DNA from: Chrysomallon squamiferum
Lineage: Eukaryota > Mollusca > Gastropoda > Neomphalida > Peltospiridae
Direction of reading: 5' to 3'
NCBI GenBank assembly: GCA_012295275.1
Contig: CM022670.1
Span: 35,205,301 to 35,246,300 of the forward strand
DNA: 41,000 nucleotides
Positions 21,540-34,089 of this stretch are shown here, piece by piece. The notes below the pieces were generated by a model. The model did no database searches and was not told where the DNA came from. It worked only from the letters and a program-made list of their open reading frames with translations. Numbering within the stretch: the first letter of the stretch is position 1; every line of letters begins with the position of its first letter. The translations under genes and the position numbers were made by a program.

Positions 21540-22080
21540 TCTCATACATTTCATCTAACTCGTCATAATTAACTTCGTGTTTTCGCCTCGTTTTACTGAC
21601 ACCCTAACCTCAATCGACTGTGTGTATGTGTGTATGTGTGTGTGTGTATTACCAACATTACAATAAACATAATAAGAAAATATTATTAAGAAATGTCATT
21701 TCTTAAGAGTTTTATTCTCAGAACGAATCGAAAAGAAAATATTCAAAAGACTGAAGTAATAATAACTATTCACACAAGTTCATAATCGAAGTCTTTCATA
21801 TACTCAGTTACAATCAGGTTAAAACCAAATGGGTTTCATGTCGAAGACAGTGGGGGTCCAAGTAGATGTTTTTTTTAATAATAAAATAATATGCAACTAA
21901 ACAAAGTAGCACGTCTTCGTGTATTTGTGTTGCTTGGAAACGTTAACAAGATTTCAGTTTCATTGCAGTTATAAACAGAGTTACATGTAACTAGACTTGA
22001 AATTAGCACTGCAGTTACACATAATTATTTGTTATTTCATTAAAAAGACGATCTACATTTCGGTTTTATAATTATTACAG

Positions 22081-22137
22081 TTACCTGAACTTTGCTTGAA
22101 ATTCACACATCGACTTGGTGTTTCTGAAAAAACAGAG
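22081..22137 (+). other. Orphan exon candidate, 19 codons
   Basis: A TTATAATTATTACAG acceptor and a perfect GTAAGT donor (22138-22143) bracket 57 nt. Only phase 0 is open, reading LPELCLKFTHRLGVSEKTE; the other two phases hit stops early. No partner exon was found and I do not recognise the peptide. It could be a coding exon, a 5' UTR exon of the downstream gene, or chance. Confidence 0.35.
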
Positions 22138-22930
22138 GTAAGTAAAGTGAAACTTCACGTAGAAGTGCTTAAATCTGAAATAAATTAAACTTAGATACAG
22201 ATAATTACAAAAATGTTAACTGAATACTATTTTAAAAACAATCTATTGACGTGCTGTTAAATTGAATTCTTATTATCTCATTTATAATTTAAATATGCTC
22301 ATATTTACTTATAGGCTAACTAAAATCGAAACATAATCCATTAGTACCTCCCTACTGATTTGTCAAATCAGTAAAAATAAATAGAAATATTAATTTTTAT
22401 TTACAATTTAAAATGAAATATAATCTTAGAAAATTACATAGTAAAAACAGAAAGGTATAGAAATACTGATAGTCTCTACTTATTTTTATCACATTTACGG
22501 CGATTCCGTAGCGAATTTTGAACATATATGTTAGAAATATATATATATATACTGAAATTTGAACGGGGAAAAACAAATATATATTCAGTTGTTTGTTGTT
22601 GTTGTTTTTAAATGTTCAGTCTTTTATAGTAATGTGTGAAATTTCTCAATACAAAATTGTCTAGTACTTTGTTTTAGAAAAATAATCAAAGGGGGGTACT
22701 TTTTTTTATAATAGTAAATTATGAGCATATGAAAATAACTGGTCGCTTGAAACATCTCATTATGAAGTTTAATGTTTGAAAGATTTATGAGTTAATCAGA
22801 TATATATAAAAAATGAGTAGTTGGTTCGTATTTCGCAATACCTATGTTAAGTGAAAATCATGTAAGTAATAAAACAATCTATCAATGTGGTACGTTATTA
22901 TCTTCGCCATATTATTAAAAACTAATACTT

Positions 22931-23012
22931 TTTCATTAATTCATTCATTAATTCATTCATTCATTCATTATTATTATTATTATTATCTTTTAATAATAAA
23001 TGTCCTGTTTGA

Positions 23013-23097
<85 letters not shown>

Positions 23098-23135
23098 TGT
23101 ATATATGTATATGTATGTGTATGTGTGTATAAGCG
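22931..23135. repeat. ATTC, ATT, GT and GA compound microsatellite
   Basis: TTCATTCA and ATT units are followed by a GT run (23013-23033), a near-pure GA run (about 23034-23094) and GTAT units. The long GA tract is a purine mirror repeat. Confidence 0.92.
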
Positions 23136-23789
23136 TGTATGTCTGTCAACCTTATTTTCTTTGTTAACCTCTTTCTTGTTTGCCTGTTTGAAAATATATT
23201 TATTTATTTCCAAACACCAAGGTTCTCAAAGTATAAAAACAATGACTCATTGCTTTGTAAGATATCTGTAATGTAAAGAAAATAACAGATAATTGAACAA
23301 AAAAGTTATGACCAAAAAAAAAAAAAAAAAAAAAAAATCAGCTTTTTGAGCGACATTGTAAACCGTTATTACGTAACAATTACAAAGTTATCGATTTACA
23401 GTTTCCTATAATTTATTCAGCAAATGAAGAGAAAAACAACAACAAAAAAAAACATTAAAAAAATATACATACACACAAAATACAACAACAAAAAAACACA
23501 ACAAAAACAATAAACATTTGCTTCTAAATTCAAATTAATTTTCGTGTTGTCAAATTACTATACAAGAAGTGCACTTAGTATAACTGAAATTTTGTAACGG
23601 CACAATCTATTAGTTATGTAACTTGGCCGAACTTTTTTCTGCAGATAAAAAGATTTGACAGTAACATTTCGTCCTGCATTGTCACACTCCAGCACTGTCT
23701 GATATTACAGACATATTGTTTACCTTTCTGGATCGGAGTTTAATGGAGTTATTATTTTTTATTTCACAGATTCTACCTTCTTGCAGCGA

Positions 23790-23882
23790 TATTATTTTTT
23801 TTTTTTTTTTTATTTTTTTTTTTTTTTTTTTTTTCATTTATTTGTATTATAATTTTACTTTTATTTATTCATTTAATTTTAA

Positions 23883-23934
<52 letters not shown>

Positions 23935-23948
23935 TTATTTATTTATTT
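23790..23948. repeat. T run and ATT microsatellite
   Basis: T-rich tracts at 23791-23834 are followed by about sixteen ATT units (23887-23934) and TTTA units. Its open frame is poly-Phe/Ile and not a gene. Confidence 0.9.
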
Positions 23949-25025
23949 TTCGAAGAAGGAGAAGAAAACTGACTTTAAAGAGTTGATCACTTCTTAAAGT
24001 AATACATCACAGTATTATATCTGTTTCTAAAATGCATGCAACTCTTGCTGTATAATTCTCGAAAACCATTATATTATGTAACATCATTGAATTAACGGAA
24101 ACAGTGAACACCTAGATCTGTGTTTTATCTCGTTACAAATATGTATATTCTCTATACTCCATCCTTATCACTAATGATAATAAAAAACGAAAAAAAAAAA
24201 AAAAAATAAAAATAATAATAATAATAATAATAATAAATAACGAAATCGTCATATTAATTATATCAAGTGTTATAATCGACTGTTTTACAGAAATGTCCAG
24301 TTTGGTTGGAATGGAGTTTCCAAGTGAAACAGGAAAAAAACAACAACAACAAATTAACCAATAGTATCGGGCAAAATGGGTTTTTTCAGGAGTAGATCAG
24401 ATTTACGTTCAAACTGCTTTTCAGATACAATTAAATGGAATCCTTGACTCCAGTAGTCATCTTCGTTTAAAAGGAGAAAGCAAAGGATTCTTTGTCCATT
24501 GTACCTACATTATATATATATATAAAAGTACAGATTTAACTCTTTAATTATTTTCTTAATCTTACAAGGGCAGATAACTACAAACGCATCTTGAAAACAT
24601 TTTTCCTTTTTGTTGTTTGTCATCTTTACTTAACATTTTTTAAACGAAATTTAAAACACATGTATCATCAACGCAAATTATATTAATAGATTTTACTTTT
24701 AAAAACTGTGTGTGGGGCATGTTTGAACTTGGGGCGCGGTGTAGCCAACAAACCCCCAGCTTAGAACGACACCTGGTAATACGACCCGAATTACTCGAGT
24801 TCATTGTCTGGGTTGTGACAATGAAAAAGAAAGAAAAAGAAAAGAAAAGCATCTGACAACAGAAAAGTGAAACACACAGATCATATCAGATTACAGGAAA
24901 ACATGAAGCTCAAGGTTTATGTGTATTAAGATATATACTGACTTTATGTAATAATATCGTGTGTATTTAACAGCGTCAGTGACCGTCAGTTAGATAAGCT
25001 AGAATATGAATTTATTACTGTTATT

Positions 25026-25180
25026 GTTAGTAGTAGTAGTTGTAGCAGTGGTAGTTGTAATTTTTTGTAGTAACAGTAGTAATTATGAATTATTATTGTT
25101 GCTGTTGTCTTATTATTATTATTAGTAGTAGTAGTAGGAGTAGTAGTAGTAGTGATAGTAGTCGTAGTTGTAGAAGCAAC
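25026..25180. repeat. AGT/TTG trinucleotide complex
   Basis: Imperfect GTAGTA, TTATTA and TTGTTG triplets. The surrounding sequence is unique. Confidence 0.8.
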
Positions 25181-25584
25181 AATATTACAACAGTAATAAC
25201 AACAAATAAAGAAAAGAAAAGAATACTGTAAGAAAGTTTAAATCATAACGTCTGAAGTCTGTTAACAAACTTTTTCAAATTCGAATCCAAGCAGGATGGA
25301 TGCGTTTTCCTTAAATAATAAAATCAGTTTTACCTTCAAGATAGACGAAGAATCCTTTACTTTCGCAGTTACCCTCTTCGTTTTATTTATTATTTCAGCT
25401 AAAAACCTATAATTTATACGGCTGGGTTAGAAAACAATAAACATCGATTCTTTATCGTTCTAGGTATTGTCACTACAGGCAACTGGAGCAAAGATTAAAA
25501 TATTCGAAAATCGAAAAAAAAAAAAAAAAAAAATTATTTTTTAAAAATAAAAAACATAGTGAATGCCATACTGACAGGATTTAC

Positions 25585-25930
25585 ATTTGTTTATATATGT
25601 ATATATGTATGTATTTATGTATGAATGTATGAATTTATTTATTTATGTATCTATTTATGTATGTATGCGTGTATTTTTGTATGTATGTATTTATACTACA
25701 ATTTCAAACTATTTATTTATATTGCTTTCTCTTATCTGGAACATTTTTATGTTTTTATTATTATTATTATTTCTTTTTTTTTTCTTTATCATTTTTTAAT
25801 GGTATAATTATATTTCGTTTAGATTTTCCTTTGAATACGAACAACAACAATAACAACAAAAACAACAACAACAATAATAATAATAGTAATAATAACAATA
25901 ATAATAACAGTAATAATTTTATAAATTTCA
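25585..25930. repeat. GTAT/TTTA and AAC/AAT simple-repeat cluster
   Basis: GTAT-type tetranucleotides (25585-25700), T/ATT tracts (25757-25800) and AACAAT-type triplets (25841-25918). Apparent proteins here are simple repeats. Confidence 0.85.
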
Positions 25931-26450
25931 AACCCAACAAAAAAAAAGAAAAAGAAAAAAGAAATCCAAAAATAGTACGTGAACAATATTATACATCTTA
26001 ACATTGAAATACCTATTCTATTGCAACGCGCTACATGAAAGTGCTCTTGTTATTGTGAACACAATAAACCTGTTATGATCTACAGAGACATTTCAAAAAT
26101 AAAAGTTCGCACCGTAAACCTTACTCAAACAGATACCAGTTCATATCTGTGTTATTTGATATCACTGTTTGTAATGTTGGTTTGTTTGGCTCTTTTTTTT
26201 TATACAGTGCCATGAAGTTTTGTGTGAAAGGGTATATGGGACGCGTCAGGCTTTACTCACGAATCTGTTCCTTTTAAAGATTAATTGCCGGTGTTATCGG
26301 AAGAGTTTGATATCCTTAGAAGGAAAGTTATTTAATGCGATCAGGATATAGTTGAGCCGTTTTTTCAGTGAACGGAGGTGATAAGAATCTTAAAAAAGCG
26401 AAACGAACTCGCGCAATCGCTGTCTAAACGTTTCTTAATAGCTCGAGATA

Positions 26451-26469
26451 AATGTGTGTGGGTGTGTGG

Positions 26470-26513
<44 letters not shown>

Positions 26514-26875
26514 TGTATGTGTGTGTATGTATGCATGTATATGTCTGTGTGTTTGTATGTATATATGTATATGTGTATTTGTATATGTTTGTATGCATGT
26601 ACGTATGTATGTATATGTATGTGTGTATTTATATGAATATTTGTAAGTATATGTATGAATGTATATAAGTATATGTGTCGATATATATATATATATATAT
26701 ATACGAATGTGTATGAATGTATGTGTGTGTATAAATGTATGTATGTATGTGTATATATAAAACACAACATAATTATAGTATCCAAATCATAATGCTGAAA
26801 ATTGTAATAATAATAATAATAATAATTATAATAATAATTGTATATGTATATGTGTATATGTATGTATGTATGTTT
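26451..26875. repeat. GT, GTAT and AT compound microsatellite
   Basis: A GT run (26473-26515) passes into degenerate GTAT/GTGTAT units, an AT run (about 26680-26703), GTAT units, an AAT run (26806-26838) and TATG units. All reading frames across it are open simple-repeat frames. Confidence 0.92.
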
Positions 26876-27394
26876 GGGGGGAGAGAGTACGGACGCATAC
26901 GCATATGTCAATATCTATAAATGTATTTGTACATGTTTGTACTTACACATATTACTATCAATATTTATACAGTATGTATGTATAGGTATACATTAGATGT
27001 GTGTGTGTAAAGGTATCTACGTTCATGTACACAACACACAAACACATCTGTTTAAGTACCATACGCAGTTAGGCTCTTCTGTTTGCGAACGAAGTATTCA
27101 GCCGTCGCTTCTGTCGTACTGTATTACAAACCAGGTCCTCAGTATTTCACACATGGGTGAATGATTTCATTTGCTAATAACAATAAACAGTACGCCAAAC
27201 TACATATCATTCACTCGTACATTCGGGGCATAGAAATCCTGGAGGGTTGGTTGGCCTCAGCCATTCAAACGACAGAATTAAAACGTTGGGGCGTACGTTT
27301 TTGTATTATGACCGCTGAATAGTGCAGATATTCCAGAATGACCAGTATCTAAGGCTCTGAAAGAGAAATGTTGTATGTGATTATCTGAAACGTT

Positions 27395-28075
27395 GACTTG
27401 TGTATAATTATCAGAAAAACAGATGCGTTCAGTTCAGCGTGGATATGTGTATTTTATTTGAAACACAGAGGCGTTAAAAGTCGTCTTTCATATATAATTA
27501 TTAGAAAAACAGATACGTTAAAAGTAGACTTGTATATAATTGTTTGAAATGTAGAGATATACGTTAAAAGTAGAATTGTATATAATTATTTGAACTGTAG
27601 ATATACGTTAAAAGTAGACTTGTATATAATTATTAGAAATGTAGATATACGTTAAAAGCAGACTTGTATATAATTATTAGAAATGTAGAGATTTACGTTA
27701 AAAGCAGACTTGTATATAATTATTAGAAATGTAGATATACGTTAAAAGTAGACTTGTATATAATTATTAGAAATGTAGATATACGTTAAAAGTAGACTTG
27801 TATATAATTATTAGAAATGTAGAGATTTACGTTAAAAGCAGACTTGTATATATTTATTTGAATGTACACACGTTAAAAGTGGACTGGTATATAATTTGAA
27901 GTGAAGATAATTATGTTGAGTGTGGACCTGTATATAATTATTTGAAGTCTAGATATGTAAAAAGAAGGCTTGTATATGATTATTTGAAATGTAGATCTGT
28001 TGAAAGCTGTCTTGTACTTCATTATGTGGACATTTGTATAATTATTAGAAATGTAGATACCGTATAGTGAAACTG
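27395..28075. repeat. 44/46-bp minisatellite, about 14 units
   Basis: The unit contains CTTGTATATAATTATTAGAA then ATGTAGATATACGTTAAAAG. GTTAAAAG recurs at 27517, 27563, 27607, 27651, 27697, 27741, 27785, 27831 and 27872, giving spacings 46, 44, 44, 46, 44, 44, 46. The 46-bp forms carry AGAGATTTACG or AGAGATATACG instead of AGATATACG. Edge units on both sides are strongly diverged. Confidence 0.93.
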
Positions 28076-28305
28076 TTCTTCTTTATAATTATTTTATACT
28101 GAGAAGAAGATCTTTGCCAAACCCAGTTCACTCCAGACTTCTATTTTATTTTTATTAAATAATGTTCAGTGTTCATGACACTTACAAAGAAAATGCTTAG
28201 TGGCTATGGTGACTTTAAAATAACACTGAACATAGCTTTTAGATTAATGTCTTTATTAATGTCTTTATTAATTTTTTTTTAAATCTTTTTTCTTTATGTC
28301 ATTAT

Positions 28306-28420
28306 TATCACTATCATCTTCACAACCATCGTCATCCATCATCATCATCATCTTTATTATTATCATTATCATCGTCATCATCATCATCATCATTATTATT
28401 ACTATTACTATTTTATTATC
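28306..28420. repeat. ATC/ATT trinucleotide microsatellite
   Basis: Imperfect CATCAT and TATTAT units. The flanking stretch 28421-28820 is unique sequence with no recognisable gene. Confidence 0.85.
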
Positions 28421-28832
28421 ATCATATTATATATTTATTTAATACCGATCCGTAATTCATTTCGTTTTAATTATGATTTTTAAATGTTCTAAGTATATAA
28501 AAGTAACAAAGCACTGAATACTACGGTGATAATTTATCATACTGTGTACATGTCCTATTGACTACACGTGCTCTTGACAGTAATGAAGAAAGACGAAGAT
28601 CATAAATTACAAAAAAAGTAGTTTCTGACTTCATTACCAAACACTGGGCTGTTCTGTTCCGAGATTTATTCATTTTAGCTGCAGCGTTACCTGCTGATTT
28701 ATACGATGTTGAAATCACATGAAAACGATATTAATCCGCGCCGTATCGGAAATGTCTTAGCTGTCCAATATCTGTCTCTGTCGCTGGTTTATTGAACATA
28801 ATTAAACATTTTGAAAACGATTTGCAAAACAG

Positions 28833-28990
28833 GATGTATGTATGTATGTTTGTATATATATGTGTATGTATCAATGTGCGTCTGTATGTATGTATGTACT
28901 GATGTATGTATGAATGTATGCATGTTTTAAGTGTGTATGTACGTATATATATGTGTGTGTATGTATGTATGTATGTGTGTGTGTGTCCAT
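28833..28990. repeat. GTAT tetranucleotide complex
   Basis: Degenerate GTATGTAT units end in a GT run (28976-28986). Minus-strand open frames through it are simple-repeat frames. Confidence 0.85.
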
Positions 28991-29299
28991 GTAAGTTAAG
29001 TATGTGTAACTTTGTATCTGATTAGCTGTATGTATGGTTGTGTTTCTGTCTGTATCTCTGTCTCCGACTCTCTTTGCACACCTAAATAACCATAAATACA
29101 CACACGTGTGTGTATTAGTTATAACTGTATGTATGGATGTATTATATGAACCAATCAACATAAGCACGCCTCTTAAACTCACACATATACATATATAATT
29201 ATGTACATATATTTTCTGCTGCACCGCCCCATACCGGAACGAACTAAATTACACGAAGTGTTCGGCATTTTTTTTTTTTTTTTTTTTTTTTTTGACATT

Positions 29300-29541
29300 C
29301 AAACAAATTGTGCACGCCCCAGATAAGATGACGACTGCGGTGCCTCCATTTCGGTAGCCTCAGCGCTACGTAAACAGCAACGGCGCGAACGAAGTCAACA
29401 CGTTTTTCTTTTCAAATGCAAATGTTATCGGTGTTCGACTAAGCCACATTGGAAAGTTTGCTACACCAGGTTGGCAACCCGCTGTAAGGATACGTCGTCG
29501 TGTGTAATGGTCTTGATTTGAGAATTCGCTTTTACCAAATC
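29300..29541 (+). promoter_or_regulatory. CpG-rich putative promoter / 5' UTR of a second gene
   Basis: About 24 CpGs in 250 bp in a window that is otherwise AT-rich, just after a 20+ bp T run. It contains three very short upstream frames (ATG 29328 to TAG 29355; ATG 29416 to TAA 29440; ATG 29507 to TGA 29519). A GTAAGG donor-like site at 29484 could end an alternative non-coding first exon. No TATA box is evident, as expected for a CpG-type promoter. Confidence 0.5.
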
Positions 29542-29562
29542 ATGCCGAAATTAGGACGACGG
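29542..29562 (+). CDS. Putative first coding exon of an unidentified gene
   Basis: The ATG has A at -3 and is followed by seven codons, MPKLGRR, then a good GTTAGT donor at 29563, so the exon would end in phase 0. It closes the CpG-rich block, and CpG drops sharply right after it, as at the start of a methylated gene body. I do not recognise the gene from seven residues, and no confident second exon was found before the window ends. It could also be a 5' UTR with a chance ATG. Confidence 0.4.
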
Positions 29563-29998
29563 GTTAGTATATATACGTATTTATTTTTATTTATTTTTAA
29601 ATATCCTGCTTACATCATTGCTGAATTAATTTGTGCAAGAAAAAAATAAATATATATATATATTATTATTTAAAAAAAATTATTGATGTATTTTATTTAT
29701 TTATTTTTATATTTTGAAATATGATATATATTTTTAAATAGACGCATACTTTTTGTTTTTGGGTGTATGATGTGTCAATGTTTGTAATATTATTTTTATT
29801 ACACATTAGATTTAAAAAAAAAAAAAATTAAAATAAATATAAAAATAAAAATAAAAATAAAATAAAATAAAATAAAAAAATAAAAAATAAATAAATAAAG
29901 AAAGAAAGAAAGAAAGAATTAAAGGAAAAAGAAAAAAAAAATGAACAGAAAAGAATTTTCTCATTTATTAGATTAATTAATTTTATGAACATATTCCA

Positions 29999-30030
<32 letters not shown>

Positions 30031-30147
30031 ATAATTAAAATAACTTTATTTTGTATTTAAAGATCTGGTTTTGCTTGCTTTTTTTCTAATAATATTTTTT
30101 ATATTGTGAAAAGATTAATATGAAATGGAAACAAACCAAAAAAACAA

Positions 30148-30182
<35 letters not shown>

Positions 30183-30666
30183 ATAGTAATAATAACTAAT
30201 AATAATAAATAAATAATGAAGAAACAAAACAAAAATAAACAACATTTTCATATTTTAATATATCACTACACATCTAAAGCATTATGAACTTTCTCATTTC
30301 ATATCAAGGGTTAAACATACACTTCTCTAGCTAAAACAACTGTATTGCTATCTAATTCATACACTTCTGCATACAGTTTCTCCCACTATCAGCTTCTCTC
30401 AATCCATTTGGTTCAAAACTTGTCAATGACAAACTGTTCACTGTTGAAAAAAATAAATAAAAAAGCTTTGAGATAACGTAAATACGGGTTAAGTTGGCTA
30501 TAGAAAAAATAATGAGGTGATACGAAACAAGTTTGAAAAGTGAAAAGTGTTCTGTGTTAATCGGTGACTGCCAAGCATGAAATACTTGTCCAAACGTGAT
30601 TAGAACTGTGACGTTTCGTGTGCTGTGCAGATAGCTCAGTTTTTGTGCTTAGCTCTAATTCATGTT

Positions 30667-31375
30667 CACTCCCTCTCTCTCTCTCTATCTCCCTCCCTCC
30701 ATCACTCACTCACTAACTTATTCAGTTAATCATTCAGTTAATTCATTCATTCAAAAACTCATGTATTCACGATACTCTCTCATGTGTTTGTTCAGTTATT
30801 CGTGATTTCACTTATTCACTCATGTTTTCACTTGCATGTGTTTCATTTGTTCATTCATTCAGTTACTCATGTTTTCATTTATTCATTCATTCAGTTACTC
30901 ATGTTTTCACTTGTTCATTCACTCAACTACTCATGTTTTCACTTGTTCATTCATTCAGTTACTCATATTTTCACTTGTTCATTCATTCAGTTACTCATGT
31001 TTTCACTTGTTCATTCACTCAATTACTAATGTTTTCAGTTATTCATTCAGTTACTCATGTTTTCATTTGTTCATTCACTCAATTACTCATGTTTTCACTT
31101 ATTCATTCAGTTACTCATGTTTTCATTTGTTCATTCACTCAGTTACTCATGTTTTCAGTTATTCATTCATTCAGTTACTCATTTTTTCACTGCTATTCAT
31201 TCAATTACTCATGTTTTCAGTTATTCATTCATTCAGTTTCTCATGGTTTCACTTATACATTCATTCATTCATATTTTCAGTTATATATTCATTCAGTTAC
31301 TCATGCAATTTACTCACTCACTCACATTCTTGTTCACTCATTCATTCAGACATTTACTCATTTTTTTATATACTT
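30667..31375. repeat. 28-36-bp minisatellite built on CATTCAGTTACTCATGTTTT
   Basis: Units alternate TTCATTCAGTTACTCATG with TTTTCACTTGTTCATTCA or TTTTCAGTTATTCATTCA, in 28-, 32- and 36-bp forms differing by TTCA blocks, so it is a tetranucleotide repeat grown into a minisatellite. The unit has no stop in any forward frame, which yields long Phe/His/Ser-rich open frames. These are not a gene. Confidence 0.92.
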
Positions 31376-31399
31376 ACAAATTTACATTGAAACACCCAA

Positions 31400-31471
31400 A
31401 TACATACATGTATACATACATATGTATACATACACACAGACACATATATATACACACACACACACACACAC

Positions 31472-31514
<43 letters not shown>

Positions 31515-31545
31515 ATACACACACACAGACAAATACATACATACT
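31400..31545. repeat. ATAC and CA microsatellite
   Basis: CATA units are followed by two CA runs (about 31453-31471 and 31475-31512), directly downstream of the CATTCAGTTACTCATG array. Confidence 0.9.
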
Positions 31546-32254
31546 TATGTAGTAGACATTAATACTGGCCTTTTCAAGTATTTAAAGAGCAACAGTTAGA
31601 AAAGGAAAATATGTATTTCAGGTAGGAACAGACCAAGATATGTTTAGGTTTCAAATAACAGCTCTTTCTTCAGTTATTACTAAAAGAAGAAGAAGAAGAA
31701 AAAACAACAACAACTAAAAACATTCAGCTATGTTTATACATCAAAGTACACCTGTAAATCTTAAAATATGGCAACATGCTACTGTTGACAAAGTTTACAT
31801 TTAGGCAAAGAAACATCTGTCAGTGTAATTTTAGATTAACTCCCCTGTTAAAATATCTGAAATGAATTATTTTTATTTTTTAAATTTATATTATTTATTT
31901 TGTTGTTAGATTTTATGTTTATGGAACAGTATTTTTTTTTTTTTTTAATAGATTTTTTTATTTTATTTTTTTTTTTTTTGTTCTTTTGCTTTGTTTTTTT
32001 TCCCATTAGCAATTAATCTAAATCTTTTTTTTTAAGTCAAAAAAATAATTAAAAAAAGAAATTAATGTTTTCATTATACATCTTCCACTAAACAAGATAA
32101 AAATAATAAAAGGTAGAAAAAAAAAAAAAAAAAAATGTATTTTACCTAATAAAACAAATAAATGCAAATCAGAATCAAAATTTGTTTCTCCAATTTTTGA
32201 CAGAGGATATTTTGATTCATTTCCCATTAAATTCCACTTACCTGAGCAAGTTAG

Positions 32255-33440
32255 AAATAGTTATCACATATTGAGATAGAAGTCACATTGAAATAGTTGT
32301 CACATACTGAGATAGATGTCACATTGAAATAGTTGTCATATATTGAAAGTTGTCATATACTGAAATAGATGTCACATATTGAAATAGTTGTCATTCATTG
32401 AAAGTTGTCAAATACTGAAATAGTTGTTACATATTGAAATAGTTATAACATATTGAAATAATTATCACATATTGAAATAGTTGTCATATATTGAAATAGT
32501 TATCACATACTGAAATAGATGTCACATACTGAAATAGTAGTCACATAAATTCCACTTAACTGAGCAAGTTAAAAATAGTTATCACATACTGAAATAGATG
32601 TCACATACTGAAATAGATGTCACATATTGAAATAGTGTCACATACTGAAATAGTTATCACATACTGAAATAGATGTAATATACTGAAATAGTTGGCACAT
32701 ACTGGAATAGATGTCACATACTGAAATAGATGTAATATACTGAAATAGATGTCACATACTGAAATAGTAGTCACATAAATTCCACTTAACTGAGCAAGTT
32801 AAAAATAGTTATCACATATTGAAATAGTTATCACATACTGAAATTGATGTCACATGTTGAAATAGTTGTCATATACTGAAATAGTGTCATATATTGAAAT
32901 AGTTGTCACATACTGAAATAGATGTCACATACTGAAATAGTTGTCACATACTGAAATAGTTGTCACATACTGAAATAGATGTAATATACTGAAATAGTGT
33001 CACATACTGAAATAGTTGTCACATACTGAAATAGTTGTCATATATTGAAATAGTTGTCACATACTGAAATAGATGTCACATACTGAAATAGTTGTCACAT
33101 ACTGAAATAGATGTAATATACTGAAATAGTGTCATATACTGAAATAGTTGTCACATACTGAAATAGTTGTCACATACTGAAATAGATGTAATATACTGAA
33201 ATAGTGTCACATACTGAAATAGTTGTCATATATTGAAATTGTTGTCACATCCTGAAATAGTTGTCATATATTGAAATAGTTGTCATATTGAAATAGATGT
33301 CATATACTGAAATAGTTGTCACATACTGAAATAGTTGTCACATACTGAAATAGTTGTCATATATTGAAATAGTTGTCATATACTGAAATTGTTGTCACAT
33401 TTTGAAATGTTTGTCACATACTGAAATAGTGTCACATACT
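32255..33440. repeat. 19-bp minisatellite of about 1.2 kb with higher-order structure
   Basis: The basic unit is GTCACATACTGAAATAGTT with TAC/TAT, GTT/GAT and GTCACA/GTAATA variants, roughly 60 copies. A non-unit block starting AAATTCCACTTA and containing GAGCAAGTTA recurs at 32229, 32547 and 32777, marking larger duplicated segments. Copies decay from 33440 to about 33680. Confidence 0.95.
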
Positions 33441-34069
33441 TAAATAATTGTAAAATTCTTATCAATATTATATTAAAATATTTGTCACACATCAAATTAT
33501 CTGTCACATATTTAAATATTTGTCATTATAGTAATATCTGGCATATATCGAAAAATGTATCACATTCTGAGAAATATATCATATTCTTGATTTCTTGTCA
33601 CATTAAAATACTTGTCATACAGTTGTGACACATTGAAATAAATCACATACAGAAACATCTGTCACATATTGTATAATCTGTGATGAGAAATACTTGTTAC
33701 ATTTTTCATAACTTGCTACATTGTTAAGTGTACAGTAATTTCAGAAATATCTAAGTATTGTTAATTTGAAGTCATTTACTTTTTGAAGCAGTGACAATGA
33801 CAAAGTGTTCTATTCTCATAAACTGTAGGTGTACAGTACAGAGATGAATGTATTACTGATATATAATAACAAAATAAAATTAAAATGCATGTGCATGGAA
33901 GTTTAATATGGAGGTCGTGCTCACAAATTCAGGGTTAATGATAGATAACTGTGACTGAAATTGTACCATGCAAATGTGCTTCAGCCACTGAATTAGATCT
34001 AGAAAAATAAATTTTAATGGAACTAAAATGCTGAACTCAGGTCTGTTGTGAATGGCTGATAATTATGCA

Positions 34070-34083
34070 GTTGCCATGGAAAT
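34070..34083. promoter_or_regulatory. Candidate RFX X-box
   Basis: GTTGCCATGGAAAT closely matches the X-box consensus and follows a homeobox-type TAATTA at 34060-34065, within a unique block (about 33.8-34.1 kb). A sequence match only; could be an intronic enhancer of the second gene. Confidence 0.3.
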
Positions 34084-34089
34084 ACTGTA

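Larger units (their letters stand above)
19660..29290. other. Intergenic region with normal CpG density
   Basis: No recognisable gene. CpG is around 20 per kb at 20.6-22.6 kb against about 4 per kb on either side of the whole block. It contains the microsatellites and 44-bp array listed separately, AT-rich unique stretches, and unique CpG-bearing stretches at about 21.2-22.6, 23.3-23.8, 24.6-24.8, 26.0-26.45 and 27.05-27.4 kb where regulatory sequence could lie. One exon-like segment is at 22081-22137. Confidence 0.5.

Noticed and set aside
30371-30460. Acceptor-like TTCTGCATACAG followed by about 27 open codons (FLPLSASLNPFGSKL...)
   Set aside because: No usable donor before the TAA; no recognisable protein.
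30822-31599. Overlapping long open frames (up to 246 codons) rich in His, Ser, Phe
   Set aside because: They arise from a stop-free tandem repeat open in several phases at once, with no splice or start context and no protein-like composition.
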